A stretch of DNA of 64,000 nt from Diadema setosum (taxonomy: Eukaryota; Echinodermata; Echinoidea; Diadematoida; Diadematidae): the NCBI GenBank assembly GCA_033980235.1, contig CM067065.1, positions 9,625,373 to 9,689,372 on the forward strand. Direction: 5' to 3'. Within the stretch, counting starts at the first letter, position 1; each line of letters begins with the position of its first letter. The position numbers and the translations under genes are program-made. The notes under the pieces were generated by a model. That model was not told the DNA's origin, did not search any database, and saw only the letters and a list, made by a program, of their open reading frames with translations. Shown one piece after another: positions 23,101 to 32,399 of this stretch.

Positions 23101-23444
23101 CCTGTAAGATGTGTGGGAGAACCTACAGCCACAAGAGAAACCTTCTCAGGCATCAGAGGCAGATGAATCATCGGAATGTACTCAAGAAGCAACATCAGGT
23201 GCTGGCAGCAACCAAGACAGAAATGCAACACAAAGACAACCAGTCCTCAACCCCAAAAAAGAAGCGATTTGCCTGTAAGACGTGTAAGATAACCTACAGC
23301 TCCAAGAGAGAGCTCCTGAAACATGCCAAGATACATTTGTCACAAAGGACATTTCAATGTGACATCTGTGAAAAGTCCTTCAGCAGACGATTGCTCCTCA
23401 AAGAACATGCCGCCTCACACAAGCGAGACAAACCCTGCGCCTGA
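10420..23444 (+). CDS. Gene B: polydactyl C2H2 zinc-finger protein with seven coding exons
   Basis: Proposed join: 10420-10483, 11392-11478, 12353-12511, 13222-13290, 14456-14524, 15101-15169, 19267-23444. All junctions are phase 1 with GT/AG borders, and the sum (4695 nt) is an exact 1564 codons plus TGA. The N-terminal ~172 residues are the acidic, Met-rich region shared with gene A. The rest is a basic stretch followed by 37 Cys2His2-type fingers, several with TGEKP-type linkers. Such proteins are nuclear sequence-specific DNA-binding factors; the target is unknown. The start ATG at 10420 is the first Met of an exon that is itself a relative of exon 2; the coding frame could extend 5' into sequence not resolved here. 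Joining the N-terminal exons to the finger exon is inferred from phase and orientation, not from a transcript. The 69-nt exons may be alternatively spliced. Confidence is high for the fingers and moderate for the full chain. Confidence 0.68.
11392..11478 (+). CDS. Gene B exon 2 (29 codons)
   Basis: An 87-nt phase 1-1 exon, acceptor CTACCAACAG and donor GTACGG. It encodes GKCFGDNMAGIGEGLVSNMN then MVEEVIVETG. It is nearly identical to the gene A exon at 4667-4581. Confidence 0.7.
11847..12238. mobile_element. TTAA-flanked MITE (piggyBac-like target) inside gene B intron 2
   Basis: A 392-bp segment with inverted ends AGGGTGTGTACAG / CTGTACAGTCCCT, bracketed by TTAA at 11843-11846 and 12239-12242. 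The homologous intron of gene A has a single TTAA (GTTTTAATACT) at this exact point and no insert, so that intron is an empty site. TTAA duplication is the signature of piggyBac-type transposition. No transposase ORF is present, so the element is non-autonomous. Confidence 0.8.
12353..12511 (+). CDS. Gene B exon 3 (53 codons, MPGDSF exon)
   Basis: A 159-nt phase 1-1 exon, acceptor ATTTCTTCAG and donor GTAAATC. The peptide starts VMPGDSFAFPEMMESG and ends IIQIVDQTG. It aligns with the gene A exon at 4115-3948 apart from a three-codon deletion. No domain recognised. Confidence 0.72.
13222..13290 (+). CDS. Gene B 69-nt exon, copy 1
   Basis: Acceptor TTTTATTGCAG, donor GTTGGTT, phase 1-1. It encodes GNLPGVQAVSMAGDMAPKQL then QILG. 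The length and phase mean that including or skipping it does not shift the frame. Confidence 0.7.
13465..14030 (+). repeat. Tandem repeat of ~157-bp units carrying AGGTCAAAGGTCA
   Basis: About four diverged units recur around the block CAAGGTCAAAGGTCACAG (at 13472, 13649, 13806 and a decayed copy at 13963). They share ACTTTTAGGGCCCAATG and GGTCATAACTTTTGATCCA. The central motif is an exact DR1 (two AGGTCA half-sites, one-base spacer) in the first three units. Confidence 0.7.
14456..14524 (+). CDS. Gene B 69-nt exon, copy 2
   Basis: Identical in sequence to copy 1, with the same acceptor (TTATTGCAG) and donor (GTTGGTT), phase 1-1. It lies in the first unit of the ~650-bp tandem duplication. 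Confidence 0.62.
15101..15169 (+). CDS. Gene B 69-nt exon, copy 3
   Basis: Same 69 bases again, acceptor TTTATTCCAG, donor GTTGGTT, phase 1-1. It is followed by the same intron start as copy 1 (GGTCAGAGGCAGGG). Whether all three exons enter one mRNA cannot be told from the genome. Confidence 0.62.
15320..15960. mobile_element. Interspersed repeat, copy 1 (intact)
   Basis: Starts near GAGGCCCCCCTCGATG and ends near TTCGCGATCGCGCGGTCGATGGCCGAGATCT. The same start and end occur in the interrupted copy 16260-18280, and a fragment of the end lies at 3765-3830. AT-rich core; no ORF. Confidence 0.55.
16205..16275 (+). repeat. G-run tract
   Basis: Several runs of 7 to 15 G in about 70 bases. Such runs could form quadruplex structures and are prone to length error. 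Confidence 0.8.
16737..16822 (+). repeat. (GTCC)n / (GTCCGTAC) microsatellite
   Basis: About 20 units of GTCC or GTAC. It makes arginine/serine/proline-rich ORFs in all frames that are not genes. Confidence 0.9.
16937..17540 (+). promoter_or_regulatory. Cluster of AGGTCA direct repeats (DR1-type)
   Basis: Exact AGGTCAAAGGTCA occurs at 16937, 17255 and 17400. GGGTCAAAGGTCA occurs at 17101 and 17116. DR1 is the consensus for RXR/HNF4/COUP-TF class nuclear receptors. Occurrence inside a transposon-like repeat means binding is only a possibility. Confidence 0.4.
18290..18720 (+). repeat. Interspersed repeat shared with 28460-28800 and 2440-2590
   Basis: Contains GGAAAAAAAGCACACACTCTGGAAAAGTGTGAACT followed by GCTTAATCTTTGCCAAG and GCTGTGCGATGAA. 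Diverged copies lie at 28470-28800 (same strand) and 2440-2590 (opposite strand). Confidence 0.6.
19267..23444 (+). CDS. Gene B finger exon: 37 C2H2-type zinc fingers
   Basis: The exon follows acceptor CACTATACAG and enters in phase 1 (V-N-K-R-D-P-R-K). A Lys-rich stretch (KVKAKLKTKPESVKK), NLS-like, precedes the first finger (CQFC...H...H). I count 37 fingers of the C-x2-C-x12-H-x3-5-H/C type. Two of them (cores CETCGRGF and CERCGRGF) end in Cys instead of the last His. Fingers 7-9 and 11-13 resemble fingers 15-20, a past block duplication. The last fingers before the C-terminus sit in 70-residue repeats. Canonical TGEKP-type linkers are clearest between fingers 27 and 31; elsewhere linkers are longer or basic. 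The same frame is open back to 19161, but those ~35 codons look like intron. The whole finger region lies in one exon, as is usual for large ZNF genes. Confidence 0.93.
20136..21203 (+). repeat. Internal duplication of a three-finger block within the finger exon
   Basis: Block 20136-20388 (fingers 7-9) and block 20952-21203 (fingers 15-17) share MRKHRL-H-GGQEH, the linker to RCE-CGRGFLNA, and HMKEH. Both contain the unusual finger ending in Cys. Confidence 0.8.
22578..23240 (+). repeat. 210-bp in-frame tandem repeats (70 residues, one finger each)
   Basis: The block GCAACC.. followed by GAAATACAGCAC recurs at 22578, 22788, 22998 and 23208, exactly 210 bases apart. Each full unit encodes an acidic spacer (IEDDGSG..LQET) and one finger with core CGR-YSHK-NLLRHQRQ. 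The fourth unit has lost most of the spacer (TEMQHKDNQSST). Confidence 0.92.
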
Positions 23445-23588
23445 GAAATCTGTGGCAAGATCTTCCGCACCCAGACCAAGCGGAAAGTGGCACATGAACA
23501 CTCACAGTGATTAGCAGTAGATTACAAGTGCAATGCCTGTGAAAAACAGTTCCTAGACAAGAGGGCTTCGAGTTTGCCAGACCTTTGA
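23445..23588 (+). pseudogene. Decayed zinc-finger remnants after the gene B stop
   Basis: The frame after TGA 23442-23444 continues EICGKIFRTQTKRK, a finger whose first Cys position is the TGA itself. A one-base excess near 23487 then shifts the His part (HMNTH) into another frame. After a second in-frame TGA at 23508 the original frame reads DYKCNACEKQFLDKR, the front half of another finger, before a third TGA at 23586. These are relics of a once longer finger array. Confidence 0.8.
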
Positions 23589-24364
23589 GGAGAGCAGAGC
23601 AAAGGCCTGGGAGATCTCGTGATTTGATTTTTTATTTTTTTTTTGAAAGCTAAACTGTACTCTAAATTCATCTTTGCTGCAATTGGCAAAGACAACAGAG
23701 AGCTTTAAAACTGCAAAACCGTTGATTCATGCATTCTGGAGTGAACTTCATTGACACAATTCATACTACAATAGTGTATGAGGATTGTCGGCTGAATGTT
23801 GGACTTATTGATGCAGATGTATGTGAGCAATAGAAGCTGTAAGTGCAACAGCTTTTCTGGAAATTTTACTACAAACATGCAGAGATTTTGTCACCTCTGG
23901 TATACCGGACTCCACAGGATAGCCCTGTTGTTCTTTTTTCTTTTGAAATCATAAATTATCATCTCTATAAACATGCATGATTACATATATATTGTATACA
24001 TGAGTTCAGAAAGAAACAAACTGCAATGCATTTTTGACCAACAATTCAATTTTACCTGACTAAGAAATGGTGCCCCAATGCCTTCCTCAGTAAAGTCTGA
24101 ACAATAACGGTGTCAAAGTAAAGTAAAAATAAGTCATTTCGGGGTTCCACTTTTAGCATGAGCAGAAAAAGGTCATCTGTATCAGCAGAGCATGTTGGTT
24201 TTCAAATTCAGGTACCTACTGTACTGCATGGTACCTCGATCTTGAAAGAATGTATGTTTTCAACTCTCTTGGAGGTGTGTCGCGTGTGAAGACTTGTCAA
24301 TCATTTGTTTCACACTAAGTAAAAACAGCCCACGAGTTCGACAGATAACGCACGTGACTTTAAT
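23589..24364. other. Probable 3' UTR/intergenic sequence of gene B
   Basis: No ORF of interest. No clear AATAAA was found close to the stop, so the transcript end is not placed. Confidence 0.4.
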
Positions 24365-24365
24365 G

Positions 24366-24651
24366 GCCTGAATTCACGAAGGTGGTCCAAATGAAACCAT
24401 GGTTTAAACCATGGACAAAAACCATGGAGCGCCAAGTGTTGCATGGAATATTCCGATACGAAATTGGTCATTTCGTCGACAAAATGACCGTTTCGTTCAC
24501 GAAATTATCATGTCATGGATGAGATGTTCATTTCGTTACAAAATAATCATTTCATCGACAAAATGACTGATTTCATAACGAAATATTCCATGCCACACTT
24601 TGCGCTCCAACCATGGTTTCTTTTGTATCACCGTCCTAAATTCGGGCCAAT
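24366..24651. mobile_element. Foldback element with ACCATGGTTT ends
   Basis: Long inverted arms: the left begins CCTGAATTCACGAAGGTGG and continues AAACCATGGTT; the right ends as the imperfect complement (AACCATGGTTTC ... CACCGTCCTAAATTCGGG). The centre is filled with short repeats of ATTTCGT/ACGAAAT. Confidence 0.65.
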
Positions 24652-25017
24652 GTGTCGTTCTCGTGGGCCTTGTTGGCTTTAATAGTGTCAAACTAATGGG
24701 CTGTATGACTCATGAGCTGTATAACTCATGGGCTGTAGAACTAGTGAGAGCTCTGCATGACTTGTGGACTGTATTATTCATGGATGTCGTCTAGTGATGT
24801 GCACCCTATTTCTTTTGGCAACCGTGAACTCATCCACCATTAAAATTTTAGATACTCTGTTTTCTGGGGAGGGAGGTTCCCTCCCCCCCTTGCTCTCTCT
24901 CAATATCCCCTGGTGCCAAGCGCAGGGCTAGCTGAGCATCTCTCTCATCTTAGATTTGAAAACTGATGAAAAATTTAGCTGCTATACCATTAAATCCAAT
25001 ACGATGTGTCCTCCATA

Positions 25018-25498
25018 GGCGTTTTCACATCAGCCTGATAAAAATCGAAGCTCGAGATATTTTTCACAATTGCGAATAGCGCGCTGTTTCATTTCTTATT
25101 CACATCAGCCCGAAGAGAATTATCCCAAATTGTTGTCGAGCTAATTTGACTGCTGAGTATGTGCCAACAGCATCAGTAATGTGTGTGCCCTCTCAAAAAT
25201 TCCTCTTGATTTGTGTGCAGTTTGCCTCGTTCGATCGGGTCACACACGCTACGCATGATGGGATGCATCGCGCTGATTTCTCGAGTTGTTTTCGCATTGC
25301 CAAATAGCACGCTACTAGCCCACTATTTCAGAAATTTCCCGAGTGGGACTCGAGAAATTTTCTCCAGCAAAGCGATACAATTAGCGCGCTAATTTGTGTC
25401 TGCATTATCAAATAGAGCGCTATATCGTGATCGGGTTAATTTCCCAAGTCAGAAAATGGCGTGCTATTTCGAAACATTGGGCTGATGTGGAAACGCCT
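25018..25498. mobile_element. MITE with GGCGTTTTCACATCAGCC ends and GCGC-box core
   Basis: Terminal inverted repeats GGCGTTTTCACATCAGCC / GGGCTGATGTGGAAACGCC. The core contains at least five variants of AATAGCGCGCTATTTC. A fragment with the same boxes lies at 27300-27420. Confidence 0.7.
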
Positions 25499-25721
25499 CA
25501 TGGCTTTTAACGGTCACTCGGAAGTAACCTAAAGTTTGCACCGAAATTAAGCAGACCATTTCTTAATTGTCAGCATATCTCAATGGTTGTCGGAAAGTCA
25601 TCCTGATTGTCCTTTACCAATTGTCTATGGTTTTATAATTCCTGGTGCGATCTTAGAGTGTGGTAAGTTTTTTGCAAGTTTTTGAAGACTACAATTTCAT
25701 TTTGGGTTTGTTTTATTTTGT

Positions 25722-26475
25722 TATACCCCCGCCAAACGAAGTTTGAAGGGGGTATGTAGGAATCGGGCGGTCGGGCCCGACATGTTATTGGTAACACAGA
25801 TGTGTGCCTTGGGTTGTAGATGTGCAAGATGTATTTTTTGACAGTACTCAAAAGTACATTGCCACGGTAGCATATTATGGGCAAAAATGGGTACAAATCT
25901 TGCGTCGCGAAAACCTCCCACAGTTTTTGATCAATTTTTATGAAATTAGGTACAGATGTTCATCTGAATATGTTAATGTGCAAGACACATATTTCCGCAG
26001 TGGCAAAAAGTGCGTTGCCATGGTAACGGCATGTTATTGGTAAAATATAGGGCAAAATGCTTCATGGCAAAACTGCTTCATCAGTGTCCTTCCAATTCTC
26101 ATGGAATTCATATTGAATGTTTGTCTTAGGATATAGGTCAGCATGACACATTTCTTGACAGTGACAAAAAGTATGTTGCCATGGTAACAGCTCACATATG
26201 AGCCAAAATGATGGAAAATTTTGTGTTGCAAACTACTTCCTCAGTTTTTGCCCAATTTCCATGAAACTTGGTACAGATGTGTGCCTTTGGTTGTAGATGT
26301 GCAAGACGCATTTTTCGACAGTATCCGAAAGTACGTTGCCATGGTTATGGCATATTAATGGCAGAAGATCAAGGAAAGATCTTGCGGATTTAACTACTTC
26401 CTCAGTTTTTTGACCAAAGCTTATGAAATGTTGTTTGGCGGGGGTATAACCAGTCACTGTAGCGACATTTCTAGT
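25722..26475 (+). mobile_element. Second Helitron/HINE-like element with ~157-bp central repeats
   Basis: The 5' hairpin is TACCCCCGCC ... GAAGGGGGTA. The 3' end is TTGGCGGGGGTATAACCAGTC followed by a hairpin-like segment, GCGACATTTCTAG. Four diverged units around GTGCAAGA-GCATTTTT-GACAGT recur every 154-161 bases. The terminal GCGACATTTCTAGTTT is identical to that of the 16692-18004 element. Confidence 0.55.
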
Positions 26476-26819
26476 TTGTTTTTAGATATCTCAGTCATTT
26501 CTAAGCCTATTTCCATTAAATAAACGTGTGAGTTCTCAGTCTGCAATTTATTATTTCAAAGACTGGTTTCTAAATGTCTCGCAAAACGTTACAGTCTGTA
26601 TCCTTGTCTCATCCAGTACTGTATACTCCCTTTAAATGTCAAATAATGACGAAAAAAAGGTTCATTCTCTACTGGTACCACAAGGAAAAAATGGTCCCAT
26701 TATAGCTATCCGTTTGACCTAACTTGTTCAAATAGTTGCAAACTGGAAGTAGGCAGATACTCGTTCATATTACCGTGGTGTGAATTACCATACAATTAAA
26801 GATGAAAATTGATACCAAC

Positions 26820-27300
26820 TCACGCCATTCCAGCTGAAACTAAATTGAATGAGCTGGCACACTCTGAAAAACACCAATCAATTCCAGCTGAATATAATGG
26901 CCTGGCTCTAAATCATTGATTATGAAGTTTTATTTATACAGCTGGAAAACATGCCGCTCCGAGTCAACTGACAGATTCACTAGTTGACTCCACTTAGACA
27001 AGCTGACTCATTTCATTCCAACTGACAGACTGAAACAAATGAAATAAACTGGGCAATTGTCTACCAATTAGAATTCATTGACATAACCTAGAGATTCACC
27101 ACTGGATTCCAATTGCAAGAAACGGAATAAAGTGTCATACTGAAATATCAACTACCAGATTCCTGTATAGATACAGCTGGACATAAACGGGCCCTTAATA
27201 ATTGTATTGAAATTGACTAGACACAACTGGCAGATTTACCAGTTGATTCCACTTGAATACGATGGAATGGACTGGTACACTAGGCCTGTCTTCATTAACC
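26820..27300 (+). repeat. Degenerate tandem repeat of ATTCCAGCTGAA type
   Basis: Recurring diverged blocks such as ATTCCAGCTGAA, ATTCCACTTGAAT, GAATGAGCTGGCACACT and GAATGGACTGGTACACT. No coding potential. Confidence 0.5.
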
Positions 27301-27439
27301 CGAAGTTTCGAAATAGCGCGCTATCTTGCGGTTGCCAAACTACTCCGATGTCAAAATAACGCGCTATCTGTGTAGTGACGATGCAAACAGCGCGCTATTT
27401 GATCGGGAAATTTGAGAAAACATAGCTGACTCCAGTTTG

Positions 27440-27835
27440 AGCAAATGGAGTGAGTTAAATGATTTATTATCATTATTATCATTACCGAGAGAAAACACTT
27501 ATGATACAGTACAGAGCATACCATTTTAAGAGGAATTCAATGTTTATTTGAAAATTGAGTTTGGAATGACTGAGACATCCAAAAGTAAAGTAAAACAAAG
27601 TGTGTGGGTCCTACAATTTATTACAATCGCTTTTTTTTTTTTCTTTTTTGGATATCTCGGCCATCATTTCAAAACTAATCTTCATCAATAGGCTAATAAT
27701 GTGATCTTCCTCATAGAATTACCCGGTACATGCTCTTTCATAAGGGGTTTCTCATTATCTCACCAAAAAATGTTAGAAACATATAATTATGGAATTGGGT
27801 CTCACTCAAAACAATATACGATCCCTTAAAAAAAA
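27440..27835. mobile_element. TTAA-type MITE, diverged copy
   Basis: Core blocks GGATATCTCGGCCAT, TTCATCAA and GGGTTTCTCATTATCTC and the right end CGATCCCTTAA match the 11847-12238 element. Further diverged copies lie near 45160-45555, 46975-47157 and 53103-53325. Confidence 0.55.
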
Positions 27836-28459
27836 AAGAAAATTGAATGCATACATTTTTCTTTTCTTTTTAGTACTAATACATTGTGATATGCATATGT
27901 GTATGTATAGACGCTATTCATTTCTTGTGCTTGATTAATACCCGTGTGTTAAAGTACATGTATATACATTTCAGTGTATAAATGTACGTACGAAAGTTGA
28001 AATCCATTTTACTTCTGTAGAAGTACCTGTTTATGATATTATTATAGCTTCCAGGCTTATCCCCGGGCCTTTCTTCTCGCTGAGATAAATGCAAGAATTG
28101 TCGTTTAGGGTCTTATCCGCAAACCCTACAGACTTTTTTAGTGTGTATTATGCGAGCTTGTAATGTATCAAACTACATTATTAGTGTTTGTTTTATCATG
28201 TTTTTTGAAAGCATGCTCGTGTAACAATTCTGCTGTCAGGTGCACGATGTAAACGGTCAAATATGGTAATCTCAAGTAACTTACTTGATAGATGAAGAAC
28301 TGTGTTCTTGGATTATGTACAGTTCTTGGATTTTTTTTCTTTCTTTGTACATTAACGATCTCTATTCCTGTGTGATGTCTGTACAGTGCATTCCAGTCAT
28401 ATTACAGCGAAATTCCCGGCAGCAGCAAAGTTAATATTAGGGTCCACAATAATCATCTA

Positions 28460-28800
28460 CAGTATCAAATGAACTCTCCTAACCTATCTAAATATTGGAA
28501 AGAAAGCACAAACTCAGGAAAAGTGTGAACTGAGAAAGGAGACTCTGAAGTACAATGTCTATTGAAACGCTTAATCTTTACCAAACCGTGCTGGCTGTGC
28601 GATGAATGGGACAAAAAATAGGAAGTAAACCACCAGAGTAACAACAATGAAGGGATTACAAGATTGAAAACTGAAATTAAGCATGCCTCATTAACACATT
28701 CTGCCCATAATTAATGCCAACTTTCAAAACAGTAGCACTATCCTTTCAAAAGTTATTAGAGTTGAAAGTGAAGAGTGTGGACGAGGTTTTTCAGAAATGA
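28460..28800 (+). repeat. Interspersed repeat, second plus-strand copy
   Basis: Matches 18300-18720 through GGAAAGAAAGCACAAACTC, GTGTGAACT and CGCTTAATCTTTACC. Confidence 0.6.
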
Positions 28801-28937
28801 AAAAGGTATATTCTAAAGACACACCCAATCACACTATTCTACCATTATTATTTGTACTAACATATATATTATAATGTATATATATATATATATGATAGAT
28901 ATATACATAAATACACCTGTATATTGTACTAACATAT

Positions 28938-29179
28938 GAAGAGTTTGTTTGCAAAAACCGATAAGTCCATATTTGCCAAATGGAGATATTTGAGATTAAA
29001 GGTCAAGAAAAATAAAGAGAATAATAGGAAAATTTTTGCTTCTTTTGACCATAACTTAAAAAAAAAAACCTTTATATGTAGTGACCAATATATCAAGGTA
29101 TTATCTTGTACTTTATGACAGAGATCGTACTTCAAAATCTTCAAAAATGGACTTATCGGTTTTTGCAAACAAACCCTTC
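28938..29179. mobile_element. MITE copy 1 with GAAGAGTTTGTTTGCAAAA ends in a TA-rich site
   Basis: Terminal inverted repeats of about 33 bases start GAAGAGTTTGTTTGC and end GCAAACAAACCCTTC. The core has GTCAAGAAAAATAAAGAGAA and TATGTAGTGACCAATATATC. Flanked by TA-rich DNA, as expected for a Tc1/mariner-type TA target. Confidence 0.8.
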
Positions 29180-29194
29180 GTATATTATAATGTA

Positions 29195-29196
<2 letters not shown>

Positions 29197-29226
<30 letters not shown>
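29197..29226 (+). repeat. (TA)n microsatellite
   Basis: About 15 TA units beside the MITE. Confidence 0.9.
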
Positions 29227-29229
<3 letters not shown>

Positions 29230-32200
29230 CAATTCATCCCTGTGGTTACCAAATTTATAAGAAGCGAGATTTGAGCATGAAATAAGGTTAAAGAAGACAC
29301 AGCGTTTAAAAAGAGCAAATTATCCAAAATTGGATTACTTTATTTCACTCTGAATCAGAGTACATATCAAGGTTTACAATGTACATGTACAAGATTTTTT
29401 CTTCACTTTAAGCGTAGTAAGAAGTAAAACATTTCAAATAACATGCATGTATGACATGCAGTTGAAATACAGACATCAGCTTATTCGAATATCATAACAT
29501 TTTGTACTAACATGACTAAGAAAACAAATCAAGAAAGCATCACGCTGGATCAAATTCCAAAAACACAGTTCCTCATCAATCTGGTTACACGAGTAAATAC
29601 TAATACAGGTCCACAAAATACAAAATAGTAACAAATATATCATTGCTGGCAAAGACCCTGTAGAGATAATTTTACATAAATCCATAGTACGATAGCTGGA
29701 ATACACATACGACAACACCGTCATTAAAGTGGACAATAACAATCTACAATTATCGAAATTTCTCCCTCACATACGTAGCATCATCATTTCTTATCCCCTG
29801 TGTTTGAAGAAAGAAAGTTGAAGTGAGTTTGTGAAAAAAGAAAAGGTCTGAAAGGAAATACTAAAAACATTAAATGACTTGTAACAGCGAGGTAAGGAAA
29901 GAGAAGAAACAAGCTTCCTAAAGGATCCCATGATACGGTGCTTGTCATTTTGCATCAGTGAAACTTATAATGAACCAGATTTGAATTATGTTTTTTTTTT
30001 CTTAATCCTCTATGACAGTGTCGATTCTGGAATTTTCAGTACTACAGAGGTATGAAATAATTATATTGACATCATATATCATTCATTATGCATCACTTGA
30101 AATACATTATCATTCATGCGTTTGTCAGAGAGGGATTCACATTTTGTGCGATGACTTACATCAATATGACAAAAAAAAATGTATACAATCAAAGACAAAG
30201 TACTCATTAGGCTAAGCCTGGAATGCATGAGGAAGGTAATTTACAATAACTGTACCTGAGTTAGTACTAATAGCATAAAAATGTTCAACTCCTGTACGAA
30301 AACTCGACAGAAGATGCGGCTTGAAAACTGAATGTATGAACATGAATGACACATGATACATAACCGAAGAGGAGAACTAACACACATTGAGCTACAACTA
30401 CCATTCTACGGCAGATTCTTTTCTTTCACTGTATTACAATAAATTCAAGAATATCATGAATAATCACGCTTTAAAAGTCAAGGTTGTGGGGAAGTACTGC
30501 AGTTGCTGATACAGCTTACGTTAGCATTGGCATCCATAGAACAACTAATTCAGTTCGGAATTACGAATGTTTAAATGCAGTATTTGATCACATATCCACG
30601 TACAACACGCAAAACATAGATCATTACATGAACATACAAAGAAAGTTAAATGCTTCACGATCCATTGATACATCCATACGCCGGGCGCATATACGTACAT
30701 GAGGTATTCATGTATACATAGAGATATATTAAGAAATAATTTAAACAAGTTTATTCCAAAATCGTGTGCTATACTTTCGTTTGTTGTACTGTGCTTTTGT
30801 AGGGAGAGAGATACAGAAAAAAAAAAGAAGAGAACTTCAACTTTCGACTTCACAAATGTGTTGCCAATATGGATTATGAAAAAAAAAAAAAGATCCTATT
30901 CTATTTTAAAATGATTTGCAATGATTTACGCAATAATGAATAATGTAACTAACAGTTATGGAGAAAAAAAAAGCAGCATCAAACCACAGATATACTTTTG
31001 TGAATTGATGTGTTTGTTGTTAAGCCGAAGAGTCCTCGACTTCTCTGATTTTGTGCTCATAGGGACTAGAACAAAATGGCTCCAGGTGGGGTACTTTCTT
31101 CGTGCACACGAGCCTTCCAGAGTTACATTTGACTTCTGTGGTTATACTAGCTACTCTGGTACATTGTTGTAGGTAGTACATGTATAAATATTCTGCAACG
31201 TTATAGGTATTGCGGGAGTGGAACTGATTACAATAGTTGTATCTCTGCGAAAGTAGCAAAGTTATTAAGAAAGTAAAAATTGCACAACTTGTTTACAAAG
31301 TCCTGATGAAAGCTGTTCGAAGAAAGTCACAGAGAACACGTACACGCATTGGCAACCCACGCATGGACCCTCACCACAGACGCACACAATCATAATCGCA
31401 AGCACGTAGTAAAATTTGATGACACCCATTAAGCGCAACATCTAATGTGAAATCAGTTGAGTTTGCCCTAGCAGTCACCTTAAACCGAAAGTGTAATACA
31501 ATGGCTGAAAATTCCCATGCCCATAATTACGGGGGTAATTGAGGATGGATTCAAAACAAAACGTGATGAAGTCAAAGTAAATGAAGGGGAATGGTTACGA
31601 AGTATTGAAAAGGAAAATTATGAGTGTTCCCTGTGCAAAGAAACGATCTAGTGACGTCATAATTAAAGATCTTGCTGTTAATCCTGTTGACTATTAATTT
31701 TGATTGGTATTTAATATCGAGTGTGTACAATCTTGATATCACATCAGAACAGGAGAACATTAATGATCTCTACTCTAAGGTGTAAGAATAAATACTGTCC
31801 GGTGGGATGAATATTCCCTTTTCCTGGCAATGACGTCATAAAGGCAGTACTTCCAGTTTGGGGCAATATCATTATGATGCAATACATAATTCTACGATTT
31901 AACTTTCTTACTTTGCACGCAACAGAAAATAAAACGTTCCTCCGTGATCGGTTTCACGTAGTTGCAATCGAAAGTACCAGTCTCGTCCAAACCGCAATAT
32001 CTGACCAAATTTAATCCAGCGAATAGTCTTACATCAGATCAAAAATAGTTTAAAATAAGTTTGACGACAGCTTACTCTTTGAGGTAATTGCTCCAGACTT
32101 GAGCAGAAATGTTGCCAAATTTTCAGCAATGAGAAATGAAGAATTGATATACGTAGATGATAAGAATGCCATTCAAGACAATAATAGTAAAAGGAGAAAG

Positions 32201-32332
32201 CGCTGACTCGTTTCTATCGATGATTTAAAGAGGGAAACCGTACGTAGTACAGACCATTATATTACGATATATATTACTATAAGATTTCAAGACAATCATC
32301 GGGCAAATTAATTCATAATACTCATCGGTCTT
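29227..32332. other. Stretch downstream of the IL-17-like gene
   Basis: AT-rich, with no convincing ORF. Its right part may hold the 3' UTR of the minus-strand IL-17-like gene; no polyadenylation signal is assigned. Confidence 0.4.
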
Positions 32333-32399
32333 CTAGATGACACGTCCACGGTCGCAAGCACAGCCCACAGGTACTGGGATTCGTTCTTCTTGGTTATAC
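32333..32399 (-). CDS. IL17-like: IL-17-like exon 4 (C-terminus)
   Basis: Acceptor TTTTCTCCAAG, phase 2 entry. It encodes YNQEERIPVPVGCACDRGRV then I and a TAG stop. The GCAC pair is the terminal cysteine pair of IL-17 proteins. Only 22 codons, so it is invisible as an ORF. Confidence 0.88.

Noticed and set aside
23442..23510. Selenocysteine or stop read-through at the TGA codons after the finger array
   Set aside because: TGA does replace a Cys, but the same finger also has a frameshift and a second TGA, which points to decay. No SECIS element was identified; a structure search would be needed to revive the idea.
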